A stretch of 64,000 bases of DNA from Photobacterium carnosum (lineage in GTDB: Bacteria > Pseudomonadota > Gammaproteobacteria > Enterobacterales > Vibrionaceae), in the NCBI RefSeq assembly GCF_002849605.1, contig NZ_NPIB01000001.1, positions 1 to 64,000 of the forward strand, in the 5' to 3' direction. This document shows positions 16,554-24,017 of this stretch, one piece after another. Below the pieces are notes generated by a model. The model was not told where the DNA came from. It worked only from the letters and a program-made list of their open reading frames with translations, and did no database searches. Within the stretch, counting starts at the first letter, position 1, and the number at the start of each line of letters is the position of its first letter. The position numbers and the translations under genes were made by a program.

Positions 16554-17846
16554 ATGGGCACCGCACAACAGAAAACGACTGCAACAACAACCGACAATAC
16601 CCAAAAACTCGGCTGGAGTAAAAGTGATACCGTATGGATGCTCGGTTTATATGGCACAGCAGTTGGTGCTGGCACTTTATTTTTACCTATTAATGCTGGG
16701 ATTGGTGGCTTAATTCCCCTTATCGTAATGATGATTTTAGCATTACCAATGACCTTTTTTGCTCACCGAGCAATGATGCGTTTTGTATTATCAAGTGCGA
16801 CTCCCGGTGCCGATATTACCGATGTGGTTGAAGAGCACTTTGGTAAAAATATGGGTAAAATTATTACCTTATTATATTTCTTTGCTATCTACCCTATTTT
16901 GCTTGTTTATAGTGTGGCTTTGACCAATACCGTTGAAAGTTTTATGAAATTTCAATTAGGTATCGAACCACCAGCGCGTGCAATTCTCGCTTTGATATTA
17001 ATTTTAGTTTTAATGGCTATTGTTCGTTTAGGTGAGCAACTGATCATAAAAGCGATGAGTATTTTGGTCTTCCCTTTTGTTGCTGTTTTACTTATGCTCG
17101 CGTTATATCTCGTTCCTCATTGGAACAATGCTATTTTTACCGATATTATTCCTCAAAATGACAGTGGCAGTACGGTAATAATGGCTGTATGGCTAATTTT
17201 ACCTGTAATGGTATTTTCGTTTAACCACTCACCAGTTATCTCTTCATTCGCTGTAGCTAAAGAAAAAGAATATGGTGCTAACGCCGAACGTCAAGGCTCT
17301 CGTATTTTATTACGCGCCCATATTATGATGGTTATTACGGTGATGTTTTTTGTTTGTAGTTGCGTATTAAGCTTAACGCCTGCCAATCTTATCGAAGCTA
17401 AAGCACAAAATGCCTCAATTTTGACTTACCTAGCGAACCATTTCGATACCCCAGTTATTGCTTATGCTGCACCTATTGTGGCAATTATCGCGATAACAAA
17501 ATCTTTCTTAGGCCATTATTTAGGTGCAAGTGAAGGTTTGAATGGCATTATTCATAAAGTTGCACGAGATAATAATAAAACAATCTCAAATAAAACACTT
17601 AATCGCTTCACTGCCTTATTCATGCTTCTTACAACTTGGGCCGTTGCGACGCTTAATCCAAGTATTTTAGGTATGATTGAAAACTTAGGTGGCCCAATTA
17701 TTGCGATGTTACTGTTTATTATGCCAATGTATGCGATAAAGAAAGTACCCGCGATGAAAAAATACTCAGGGGCTATCAGTAATATTTTTGTTACCGTTAT
17801 TGGTTTAATGTCTATTTCTGCTATTTTTTATTCTCTAGCACAATAA
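16554..17846 (+). CDS. sdaC: Serine/proton symporter SdaC (HAAAP family)
   Basis: This inner-membrane permease imports L-serine with protons. The 430-residue protein has 11 hydrophobic segments and matches E. coli SdaC nearly throughout: SDTVWMLGLYGTAVGAGTLF, LPINAGIGG, FFAHRAMMRFVLS, DVVEEHFG, VFSFNHSPVISSFAVAKEKEYG, AITKSFLGHYLGA and a final FYSLAQ. Start ATG 16554 is chosen because AAGGAG ends nine bases before it; upstream ATGs at 16521 and 16545 are poorer. It stands alone; in enterobacteria sdaC is followed by the serine deaminase sdaB, absent here. Confidence 0.94.
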   Translation: MGTAQQKTTATTTDNTQKLGWSKSDTVWMLGLYGTAVGAGTLFLPINAGIGGLIPLIVMMILALPMTFFAHRAMMRFVLSSATPGADITDVVEEHFGKNMGKIITLLYFFAIYPILLVYSVALTNTVESFMKFQLGIEPPARAILALILILVLMAIVRLGEQLIIKAMSILVFPFVAVLLMLALYLVPHWNNAIFTDIIPQNDSGSTVIMAVWLILPVMVFSFNHSPVISSFAVAKEKEYGANAERQGSRILLRAHIMMVITVMFFVCSCVLSLTPANLIEAKAQNASILTYLANHFDTPVIAYAAPIVAIIAITKSFLGHYLGASEGLNGIIHKVARDNNKTISNKTLNRFTALFMLLTTWAVATLNPSILGMIENLGGPIIAMLLFIMPMYAIKKVPAMKKYSGAISNIFVTVIGLMSISAIFYSLAQ

Positions 17847-17872
17847 CGACAGCACCTAAAATAAATCAAAAA

Positions 17873-17900
17873 AAAACCGAGCCCTAAAAGCTCGGTTTTT
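17873..17900. terminator. Bidirectional terminator between sdaC and lpxL
   Basis: AAAACCGAGC/GCTCGGTTTT stem with seven-base loop, with T-runs on both strands. Confidence 0.88.
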
Positions 17901-17974
17901 TATTATGCTCAAATAACACCCTCAACCACCTGATCACAAATGATATAAGTTGGGTTATATATAATATCGCTTAA

Positions 17975-18901
17975 TTAATAAAGGCTTGGCTTCCCTTCTG
18001 GACGATTTTTAAAACGACGATGTAACCACATATATTGACTCGGTGCCGCCATAATAGATTGCTCTACAATCTTATTAATAAATGCTGCTGCTGCATCAGA
18101 ATCTTTATGAGGAAAGCCTTCAACTGGCGGGCATATTGTTAACGTATAATGACCTGAATCATCATCACGTACCATGGTAAATGGCACCACCGCACAATTT
18201 GAGGCATCAACTAATAAGCTGGTTCCTGTTGTTGTACATGCTTGCTCAACCGCAAATAAAGGTACAAATGTTGAGCGACGTAGACCATAATCATGATCAG
18301 GGGCATACCATACTCGTTCACCTGTTTTTAATGCTCTCAGCATACCTTTAACGTCTTTCCGATCGATTAAAGTACGATTAGATCGTGAACGACCTTGATA
18401 TTGGAAATAATCAAAACACGGATTATTATTAGGACGGTAAACACCCATACCTGTTTTTTTAATACCAAAAGCACGTGCGCCAAGCTCAAGGTTCATTGAA
18501 TGCACCGCAACCATTAATGCGCCTTTCCCTTCACGTTCTAATTGCTCCATATGCTCCATGCCCTTAATCGTAACATGACGACAAACACGTGCATCAGACC
18601 AAAACCATGCCATTCCTGTTTCGAACAGTGCTAATCCCGTGTTATCAATATTTTCTTTAAGTAAACTTTCTCGTTCACTCGCACTCATTAATGGAAAGCA
18701 TAATTCTAGATTACGATGAATGATATGTTGACGCTTTTTCATTAACTTAATCGCTAAACGGCCAATATGCTTTCCTAAAAATAATTGAGCTGAATAAGGA
18801 AGCAAACTAAGTGAATACATTAACCCTACTAATGCTAATGTACCCCAATAACGAGGGTGAAGTAATGATCGTGTAAATACAGGTTTAATTTTAGAACTCA
18901 T
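17975..18901 (-). CDS. lpxL: Lipid A lauroyl-type acyltransferase
   Basis: It adds a secondary acyl chain from acyl-ACP to Kdo2-lipid IVA at the inner membrane. The 308-residue protein has one N-terminal membrane anchor (about 20-40) and the HX4E catalytic motif HSMNLE, near residue 134. It shares long blocks with E. coli LpxL: SLLHPRYWGT, HRNLELCFP, ETGMAWFW, GVYRPNNNP, WYAPDHDYG, FVPLFAVEQACTTTGTS and MWLHRRFKNRPEG. LpxL and cold-induced LpxP are similar, so the chain added cannot be fixed. Single gene, ATG preceded at some distance by TAGGTCAC. Confidence 0.9.
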   Translation of the reverse strand: MSSKIKPVFTRSLLHPRYWGTLALVGLMYSLSLLPYSAQLFLGKHIGRLAIKLMKKRQHIIHRNLELCFPLMSASERESLLKENIDNTGLALFETGMAWFWSDARVCRHVTIKGMEHMEQLEREGKGALMVAVHSMNLELGARAFGIKKTGMGVYRPNNNPCFDYFQYQGRSRSNRTLIDRKDVKGMLRALKTGERVWYAPDHDYGLRRSTFVPLFAVEQACTTTGTSLLVDASNCAVVPFTMVRDDDSGHYTLTICPPVEGFPHKDSDAAAAFINKIVEQSIMAAPSQYMWLHRRFKNRPEGKPSLY

Positions 18902-19280
18902 GCGATATTGTGACCTATTTTTTCGTTATTTTTTATCCCAAAAAATACAAAAAATATAATAATTTAGATAGGTACCTATAATAGTGCCTAACGATGATTG
19001 TAAAAAGTAAAACTCGTCAATTTACTGCTAATTATTACTAAAATAGAGGCAAAGCGAACTTTCCTTTAAAAATACAAATAAATATGTTTAACACTTAAAT
19101 GAAATGTTCGTAAAACAACCAACCAACATGTACTACATAATTAAATTTATTGATTATCAATTAGTTATTTACGGCTAATCCAAATTCTAACATCTTATAA
19201 TGTGTAATATGTAACAACCCGTAACATAGACTCGTCCATTCTGCTTTTTCCCGTATAATCCCCTTATCTTTTTTTACTTT
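18902..19280. promoter_or_regulatory. Divergent lpxL / M50 protease region
   Basis: About 380 bp. TATAAT at 19254-19259, 21 bp before the GTG start of the protease gene, is its likely -10 box. No partner -35 is certain, and the lpxL promoter was not identified. Confidence 0.5.
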
Positions 19281-20375
19281 GTGGATAATGCATTGGAATT
19301 ATTGGCTATCGATTTTTTAGGTAAGCCCCTGCGACTTGAAGGCTCAATGGCGGGATGGCAACAATTATTTTGGGATAATACCCTCGTCTCTCAAATTGCA
19401 GCAGCGCCAACTGATACTGATCAATTTACACATCAGTTTGAGTTATCAAATAATGAACAGACTATTCAGTGTCAGCTTAATGGTACGTTAAGTTGGCAAC
19501 CATTTTTGATTCATTATCAAGCCAGTGCAGATCAACAAATGATTGTACAAGGTGAGCGTAATGACAAAGATATTGAACGTCAGCAACCACAACAAGTGAT
19601 CGTCCCAGAGAAACGATTCAGCTTCATTGGATTAGCATCCTTAGGCATGAAAGCACTCAAAAGTGCTAAATTAATTAAAGTCGTTCTCGCCTCTGCAAGT
19701 CTCGCGGCTTATTCATGGCTGTTTTCAATTCAATTTGCATTAGCATTACTGGCTTGTTTAGTGTTCCATGAATACGGTCATATTCGTGCCATGAAATATT
19801 TTGGCATGAAAACCAAAGGTATTTACTTAATTCCATTCTTGGGTGGATTAGCATTAAGCGACGAGAAAATTAATACTCGCTGGCAAGATGTGGTGATTTC
19901 AATCATGGGGCCTGCATTTGGTTTAATCATGTCATTAGCGTGCATGATTGCCTATTGGATCACCGGGGAAATGTTCTTTGCTGGCTTAGCCGTCTTTAAT
20001 GCGCTGTTAAATTTGTTTAACTTATTGCCAATTTTACCACTCGATGGCGGTCATGTTCTAAAAAGCATTAGTTTTTCAATGAACAGTAAGATAGGTATTA
20101 TTGCTTGTGCATTAGCGGCTGTTGTAGGCGTAATTTTAAGCTATCGCCTAGGGCTAACATTATTTGGTTTTCTACTGATCATGGGCAGTTTAGAAATCAT
20201 CTTTGAATGGCGACAACGTCACCAAAGTCATTTATTACCATTAGATCGCTACGGTCAAATTTTCTCAACCGTATGGTATATCAGCCTTGTCGCTGCTTTT
20301 GTAGGTATTATTGCGTATTTTGCGAGCTTAGGTGACAGCTTACTTAGCCTACCGCTACAAATTTTAGGCACGTAA
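19281..20375 (+). CDS. Site-2-protease-type intramembrane metalloprotease (peptidase M50)
   Basis: The 364-residue protein has a soluble N-terminal region (1-115), then about six membrane spans. The zinc motif HEYGH is at about residues 163-167 within a membrane segment (CLVFHEYGHIRAMKYFG), and the third ligand motif LPLDGGH is near 252; together these define S2P-class intramembrane zinc proteases. Members cleave membrane-bound substrates such as anti-sigma factors or maturing peptides. The substrate here is unknown, and unlike RseP there is no PDZ domain. The GTG start at 19281 lacks a ribosome site; TTG 19293 is an alternative. No sigma-factor gene is near. Confidence 0.85.
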   Translation: MDNALELLAIDFLGKPLRLEGSMAGWQQLFWDNTLVSQIAAAPTDTDQFTHQFELSNNEQTIQCQLNGTLSWQPFLIHYQASADQQMIVQGERNDKDIERQQPQQVIVPEKRFSFIGLASLGMKALKSAKLIKVVLASASLAAYSWLFSIQFALALLACLVFHEYGHIRAMKYFGMKTKGIYLIPFLGGLALSDEKINTRWQDVVISIMGPAFGLIMSLACMIAYWITGEMFFAGLAVFNALLNLFNLLPILPLDGGHVLKSISFSMNSKIGIIACALAAVVGVILSYRLGLTLFGFLLIMGSLEIIFEWRQRHQSHLLPLDRYGQIFSTVWYISLVAAFVGIIAYFASLGDSLLSLPLQILGT

Positions 20376-20404
20376 TCGTAAAAAACATAGAAAATAAGTA
20401 CTAA

Positions 20405-20462
20405 AAAAGCCAGCATCCTGTGATCGATTCTAACAACGATTCATCAGGCAATACTGGCTTTT
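20405..20462. terminator. Long hairpin between the M50 protease gene and yajD
   Basis: AAAAGCCAG and CTGGCTTTT close a stem over an inner pairing (CCTG/CAGG); with A/T runs on both sides it can serve both convergent genes. Confidence 0.75.
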
Positions 20463-20515
20463 CACTACCCTAATTATCAACTACGCATCAATAACAATGC
20501 CTAACAATAATCACA

Positions 20516-20869
20516 TTATTTTTTCTTCGCCATCATCGCTTTAAGATCAGCGAACGGATTAAACGTTGCGGCTTGGTGATCATCTTCACCCGCACGAATC
20601 ACACTGCTCTGACCATTATCAGCATCGGTGTATTTCTCATGCTCATGATCATGACAAAATAAGCATAATAACTCCCAGTTACTACCATCTTGAGGGTTAT
20701 TAGTATGATCATGATCGACGTGGTGAACGGTTAACTCACGTAGGTTTGAATAAACAAACTCACGCGAACAACGACCACACACCCAAGGATAAATTTTTAA
20801 TGCTTTTTCACGGTAACCCGCTTCTTGACGAGCATAAGCGGCACTGCTGCCAGTATAATCAGACGACAT
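20516..20869 (-). CDS. yajD: HNH-family protein YajD
   Basis: The 117-residue protein carries an HNH nuclease fold with two CxxC zinc-knuckle pairs (CGRCSREF and CLFCHDHEH) and the His-rich core VHHVDHDHTNNP..GSNWELLC. It closely matches E. coli YajD (115 residues) from ARQEAGYREKALKIYPWVCG to the ending NPFADLKAMMAKKK. HNH proteins cut DNA or RNA, but the physiological target of YajD is not established to my knowledge. Single gene; convergent with the M50 protease gene. Confidence 0.92.
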   Translation of the reverse strand: MSSDYTGSSAAYARQEAGYREKALKIYPWVCGRCSREFVYSNLRELTVHHVDHDHTNNPQDGSNWELLCLFCHDHEHEKYTDADNGQSSVIRAGEDDHQAATFNPFADLKAMMAKKK

Positions 20870-21303
20870 ATCTTGACCTATTTTATAAAGAAATAAACGG
20901 CTAGTCTCTCTAACCGTTTAGGCAATTCACTGCCAATTGCCGTATTGAACCATCACCGAACAACAAATTTCAAGTAAAGTTTCAGCTCTTCAGGTATCTA
21001 TCACAATTTAATCTCGGTTGATCTTTTAATACAACCAGTTAGCTTGAAATCGTTTTTAACTGCCTCCATATATAAAGCAGGTAATCTTTTCCATTAAAAA
21101 TCATGCAGAACTTCATTGTATTTAACTTAATATTTTGACTGTAATTTAAGCGAAGAGACCTTCTATTCAAGATTTTAGAAGATAAAACCTTGTATAGATA
21201 ACACGTTTTTAAAAGGTCTATGCTAAGATTCATTCAATTATTTGAAGCTGATTCTAACAGAACGTTTCACGAATCGACCTTTAACCGCTAAGAGTAAACA
21301 AAT
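20870..21303. other. Gap between yajD and the DUF2760 gene
   Basis: About 430 bp. It should contain both promoters, for yajD (minus) and the DUF2760-Hsp70 operon (plus). No consensus promoter could be selected and no known RNA motif was seen; a 64-codon minus-strand frame inside it looks spurious. Confidence 0.45.
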
Positions 21304-22014
21304 ATGGCTTTTGATTTTTCCAATATGCTCACTGGATTATCAGCGATGCACGTAGATTTGTCGGCGATGCCAAAGAGTATCGACATGGGGCACGCAATCT
21401 TAGGCGCATTAGCAGTGATCTTTTTGTTAATGTATCTAATGAAAAAAGGTAAACCTGTTGAGATCGAAAAAATTGTTGAAAAAGAGATTGAAGTAGAAAA
21501 GATCGTTGAGATTGAAAAACCCGTCGAGATAATCGTTGAAAAGATCGTCGAGAAACCTGTTGAAAAAATTGTTGAAGTAGAAAAAATTGTTGAGAAAATT
21601 GTTGAAGTAGAAGTTGAACCAAAACTAAAAACATCAACACCAGATTCAGCACTCCAGCTACTGTCACTTTTGCAACAAGACGCACGCTTTATTGATTTTA
21701 TGAAAGAAGATCTTAAAGGCTTTGCTGATGCTGATATTGGTGCTGCCGCTCGTGTTATTCATGAAGGTGGTCAAAAAGTACTTAATGAATACTTTAGCTT
21801 CGCACCTATTCGTGCAGAAGAAGAAGAGTCACGTATTACCCTACCCAAAGGATTTAACGCCTCTGAAGTACGCCTAATGGGTAACGTCGTTGGTGAAGCA
21901 CCATTTAATGGCACTTTAATCCATCGCGGTTGGAAAGTGACAAATGTTAAATTGCCTAAATTGGCAGAAGGCCATGATGTACATATCATCGCAGCCGCTG
22001 AGGTAGAACTATAA
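21304..22014 (+). CDS. DUF2760-family membrane-anchored coiled-coil protein, partner of Hsp70
   Basis: The 236-residue protein has one membrane segment (about 28-46, AILGALAVIFLLMYLM). A long charged stretch (about 50-106) is built from repeats of VEKIVE/VEIEK, probably a coiled coil or rod, and a C-terminal globular DUF2760 domain (about 115-236, LLSLLQQDARFIDFMKEDL, ITLPKGF, EAPFNGTLIHRGWKV) follows. This domain typically sits beside a pair of Hsp70-like genes, as here. Its stop overlaps the next start (TAATG), so translation is coupled. Inference: it presents clients or anchors the Hsp70s at the membrane. No function is established that I know of. Confidence 0.85.
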   Translation: MAFDFSNMLTGLSAMHVDLSAMPKSIDMGHAILGALAVIFLLMYLMKKGKPVEIEKIVEKEIEVEKIVEIEKPVEIIVEKIVEKPVEKIVEVEKIVEKIVEVEVEPKLKTSTPDSALQLLSLLQQDARFIDFMKEDLKGFADADIGAAARVIHEGGQKVLNEYFSFAPIRAEEEESRITLPKGFNASEVRLMGNVVGEAPFNGTLIHRGWKVTNVKLPKLAEGHDVHIIAAAEVEL

Positions 22015-23849
22015 TGCAAGAAACACAACAACATCGCTACAGCGTGGGTATTGACTTAGGCACAACACACTGTGTGCTGTCTTATGTTGATCTTGAAAAT
22101 GAAAACGCTGACGTCACCGTAATGGCGATTCCACAATTAACCACTCCTGGTAATGTGGAAGAAAAAAATCAATTACCGTCATTTATGTACCAAGCTCATG
22201 AATCAGAGCTAGCTGAAGGTGATACTGCACTTCCTTGGAATGCAAAACCCAATGCTATTGTTGGTGCAATGGCGCGAAACTTAGGTAGTAAGACCCCTAT
22301 TCGTCTTATTTCCAGTGCTAAAAGTTGGCTTTGCCACGGTGGCGTAAATCGTCGTGACGCATTCTTACCACTGAATAGCCCAGAAGAAGTCATTAAAGTC
22401 TCACCATTAGAGGCGACTCAAAAATACCTTGAGCACATGGCTGATGCGTGGAATTTCCAACATCCTGAAACGCCTATTTGTGATCAAGACGTAACACTCA
22501 CAGTACCAGCATCGTTCGATCCTGCTGCGCGTGAATTAACCGCAGAAGCGGCACGTAACGTTGGCTTTAAGCACCTGACTCTGCTTGAAGAACCACAAGC
22601 AGCGGTTTATAGCTGGATCAAGAATAACGACGATAACTGGCGTGACCAAGTCGCTGTTGGCGATATCATCCTAGTGGTCGATATCGGTGGTGGTACGACA
22701 GATTTATCGTTAGTTGCTGTTACTGAAGAAGACGGTAATTTAACCCTTAACCGTGTTGCAGTTGGCGATCACATCCTTTTGGGTGGTGACAACATGGATC
22801 TTGCTCTCGCTTATCGTTTAAAGATGAAGCTTGCGCAAGAAGGCAAACAATTACAACCATGGCAAGTATTGGCTATTACGCATGCATGTCGTGATGCGAA
22901 AGAAGCATTACTGAACGATGCGAAATTACAATCTATGCCGATTGTTGTTCCAAGCCGTGGTTCTAAATTATTGGGTGGTACATTACAAACTGAACTAACC
23001 CAAGAAGAAGTTCAACAAACGCTAGTTGAAGGTTTCTTCCCTCAAACTGCTATTGAAGAATTACCCGTACAAACAGCTCGCGGCGCATTAACCCAAATGG
23101 GTCTACCATATGCACAAGATGCAGCGGTATCACGCCATGTAGCAAGTTTCTTAAGCCGTCAAAGCCAAGCAGTTGAAGAACTCTTTGCACAATATGAACA
23201 ACAGCACGAAGGCTTTATTCGCCCAACCGCTATTTTGTTCAATGGTGGTGTACTTAAATCTTCATTATTGTCAGATCGTCTCTTAACAACGATTAACGGC
23301 TGGCTAACAACAGCTGGTTCTACAGAAGCTAAACTACTTTCAGGGCTTGATCTTGATCTTGCCGTTGCAAGTGGTGCTTCATACTACGGTTTTGTACGTC
23401 GTGGTAAAGGTGTACGTATTCGTGGTGGTATCGCAAGTAGTTACTACGTTGGTATTGAAAGTGCAATGCCTGCTATTCCTGGTATGGAACCGCCACTAGA
23501 AGCATTATGTGTTGCTCCTTTTGGTATGGAAGAAGGCAGTCAAGCTGATGTACCAAGCCAGGAATTTGGTTTGATTATCGGCCAGCCAGTACAATTTAAG
23601 TTCTTTGGTTCAACTGTACGTCGTGATGATGTTGCAGGTACGCACCTTGATTGGTGGCAACCAGAAGAAATGGAACAATTACCAGCAATTCAAATGACAC
23701 TACCTGTATCTAAAGGTCGTACTGCTGGTGAAGTGATCCCTGTCAAACTAGCGTCACACGTGACCGAATTAGGTATGTTATGCCTTGAAGCTATTGCGAC
23801 TGATAATGGTCAGAAATGGCAAGTTGAATTTGACGTCCGCGAAGCATAA
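22014..23849 (+). CDS. Hsp70-family protein (first of the pair, HscC/YegD-like)
   Basis: The 611-residue product has a complete actin-like ATPase domain: phosphate-1 loop VGIDLGTTHCVLSY, phosphate-2 loop VVDIGGGTTDLSLVA, adenosine motif ILFNGGVLKS, and TLTVPASFDPAARELTAEAA. The C-terminal third (about 450-611) is a short beta-rich substrate-domain-like region with no helical lid and no EEVD-type tail. Standard DnaK has about 640 residues and a different C-terminus. It overlaps the DUF2760 gene by one base and is followed by a terminator. It would be a specialised chaperone with unknown clients. Confidence 0.9.
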   Translation: MQETQQHRYSVGIDLGTTHCVLSYVDLENENADVTVMAIPQLTTPGNVEEKNQLPSFMYQAHESELAEGDTALPWNAKPNAIVGAMARNLGSKTPIRLISSAKSWLCHGGVNRRDAFLPLNSPEEVIKVSPLEATQKYLEHMADAWNFQHPETPICDQDVTLTVPASFDPAARELTAEAARNVGFKHLTLLEEPQAAVYSWIKNNDDNWRDQVAVGDIILVVDIGGGTTDLSLVAVTEEDGNLTLNRVAVGDHILLGGDNMDLALAYRLKMKLAQEGKQLQPWQVLAITHACRDAKEALLNDAKLQSMPIVVPSRGSKLLGGTLQTELTQEEVQQTLVEGFFPQTAIEELPVQTARGALTQMGLPYAQDAAVSRHVASFLSRQSQAVEELFAQYEQQHEGFIRPTAILFNGGVLKSSLLSDRLLTTINGWLTTAGSTEAKLLSGLDLDLAVASGASYYGFVRRGKGVRIRGGIASSYYVGIESAMPAIPGMEPPLEALCVAPFGMEEGSQADVPSQEFGLIIGQPVQFKFFGSTVRRDDVAGTHLDWWQPEEMEQLPAIQMTLPVSKGRTAGEVIPVKLASHVTELGMLCLEAIATDNGQKWQVEFDVREA

Positions 23850-23859
23850 TTGTTCGCAC

Positions 23860-23890
23860 AACGGCGCACTTTATAGTGCGCCGTTTATTT
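23860..23890 (+). terminator. Terminator between the two Hsp70-family genes
   Basis: Perfect AACGGCGCACT/AGTGCGCCGTT stem with four-base loop, then TTATTTAT. It separates the second Hsp70 gene from the first and argues that the second has its own promoter or receives read-through only. Confidence 0.88.
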
Positions 23891-24017
23891 ATCTATCCAC
23901 CAGCCAATGAAACATGTCAGGGGTATGCTTTCACCTATTTATTACCCGCAACACACTGACACATCAAACGTTTCTCATCTGGCTATGTTCTCATCTCAAT
24001 TATTTTATGGAGCCAGC

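Noticed and set aside
21039..21233. 64-codon minus-strand frame
   Set aside because: No ribosome site, Lys/Leu/Tyr/Ser-rich AT-driven composition, and it lies in the expected promoter region.
21329..21685. 118-codon minus-strand frame rich in Q, L, F and S
   Set aside because: It is the antisense of the VEK repeat rod; the repetitive composition comes from that strand.
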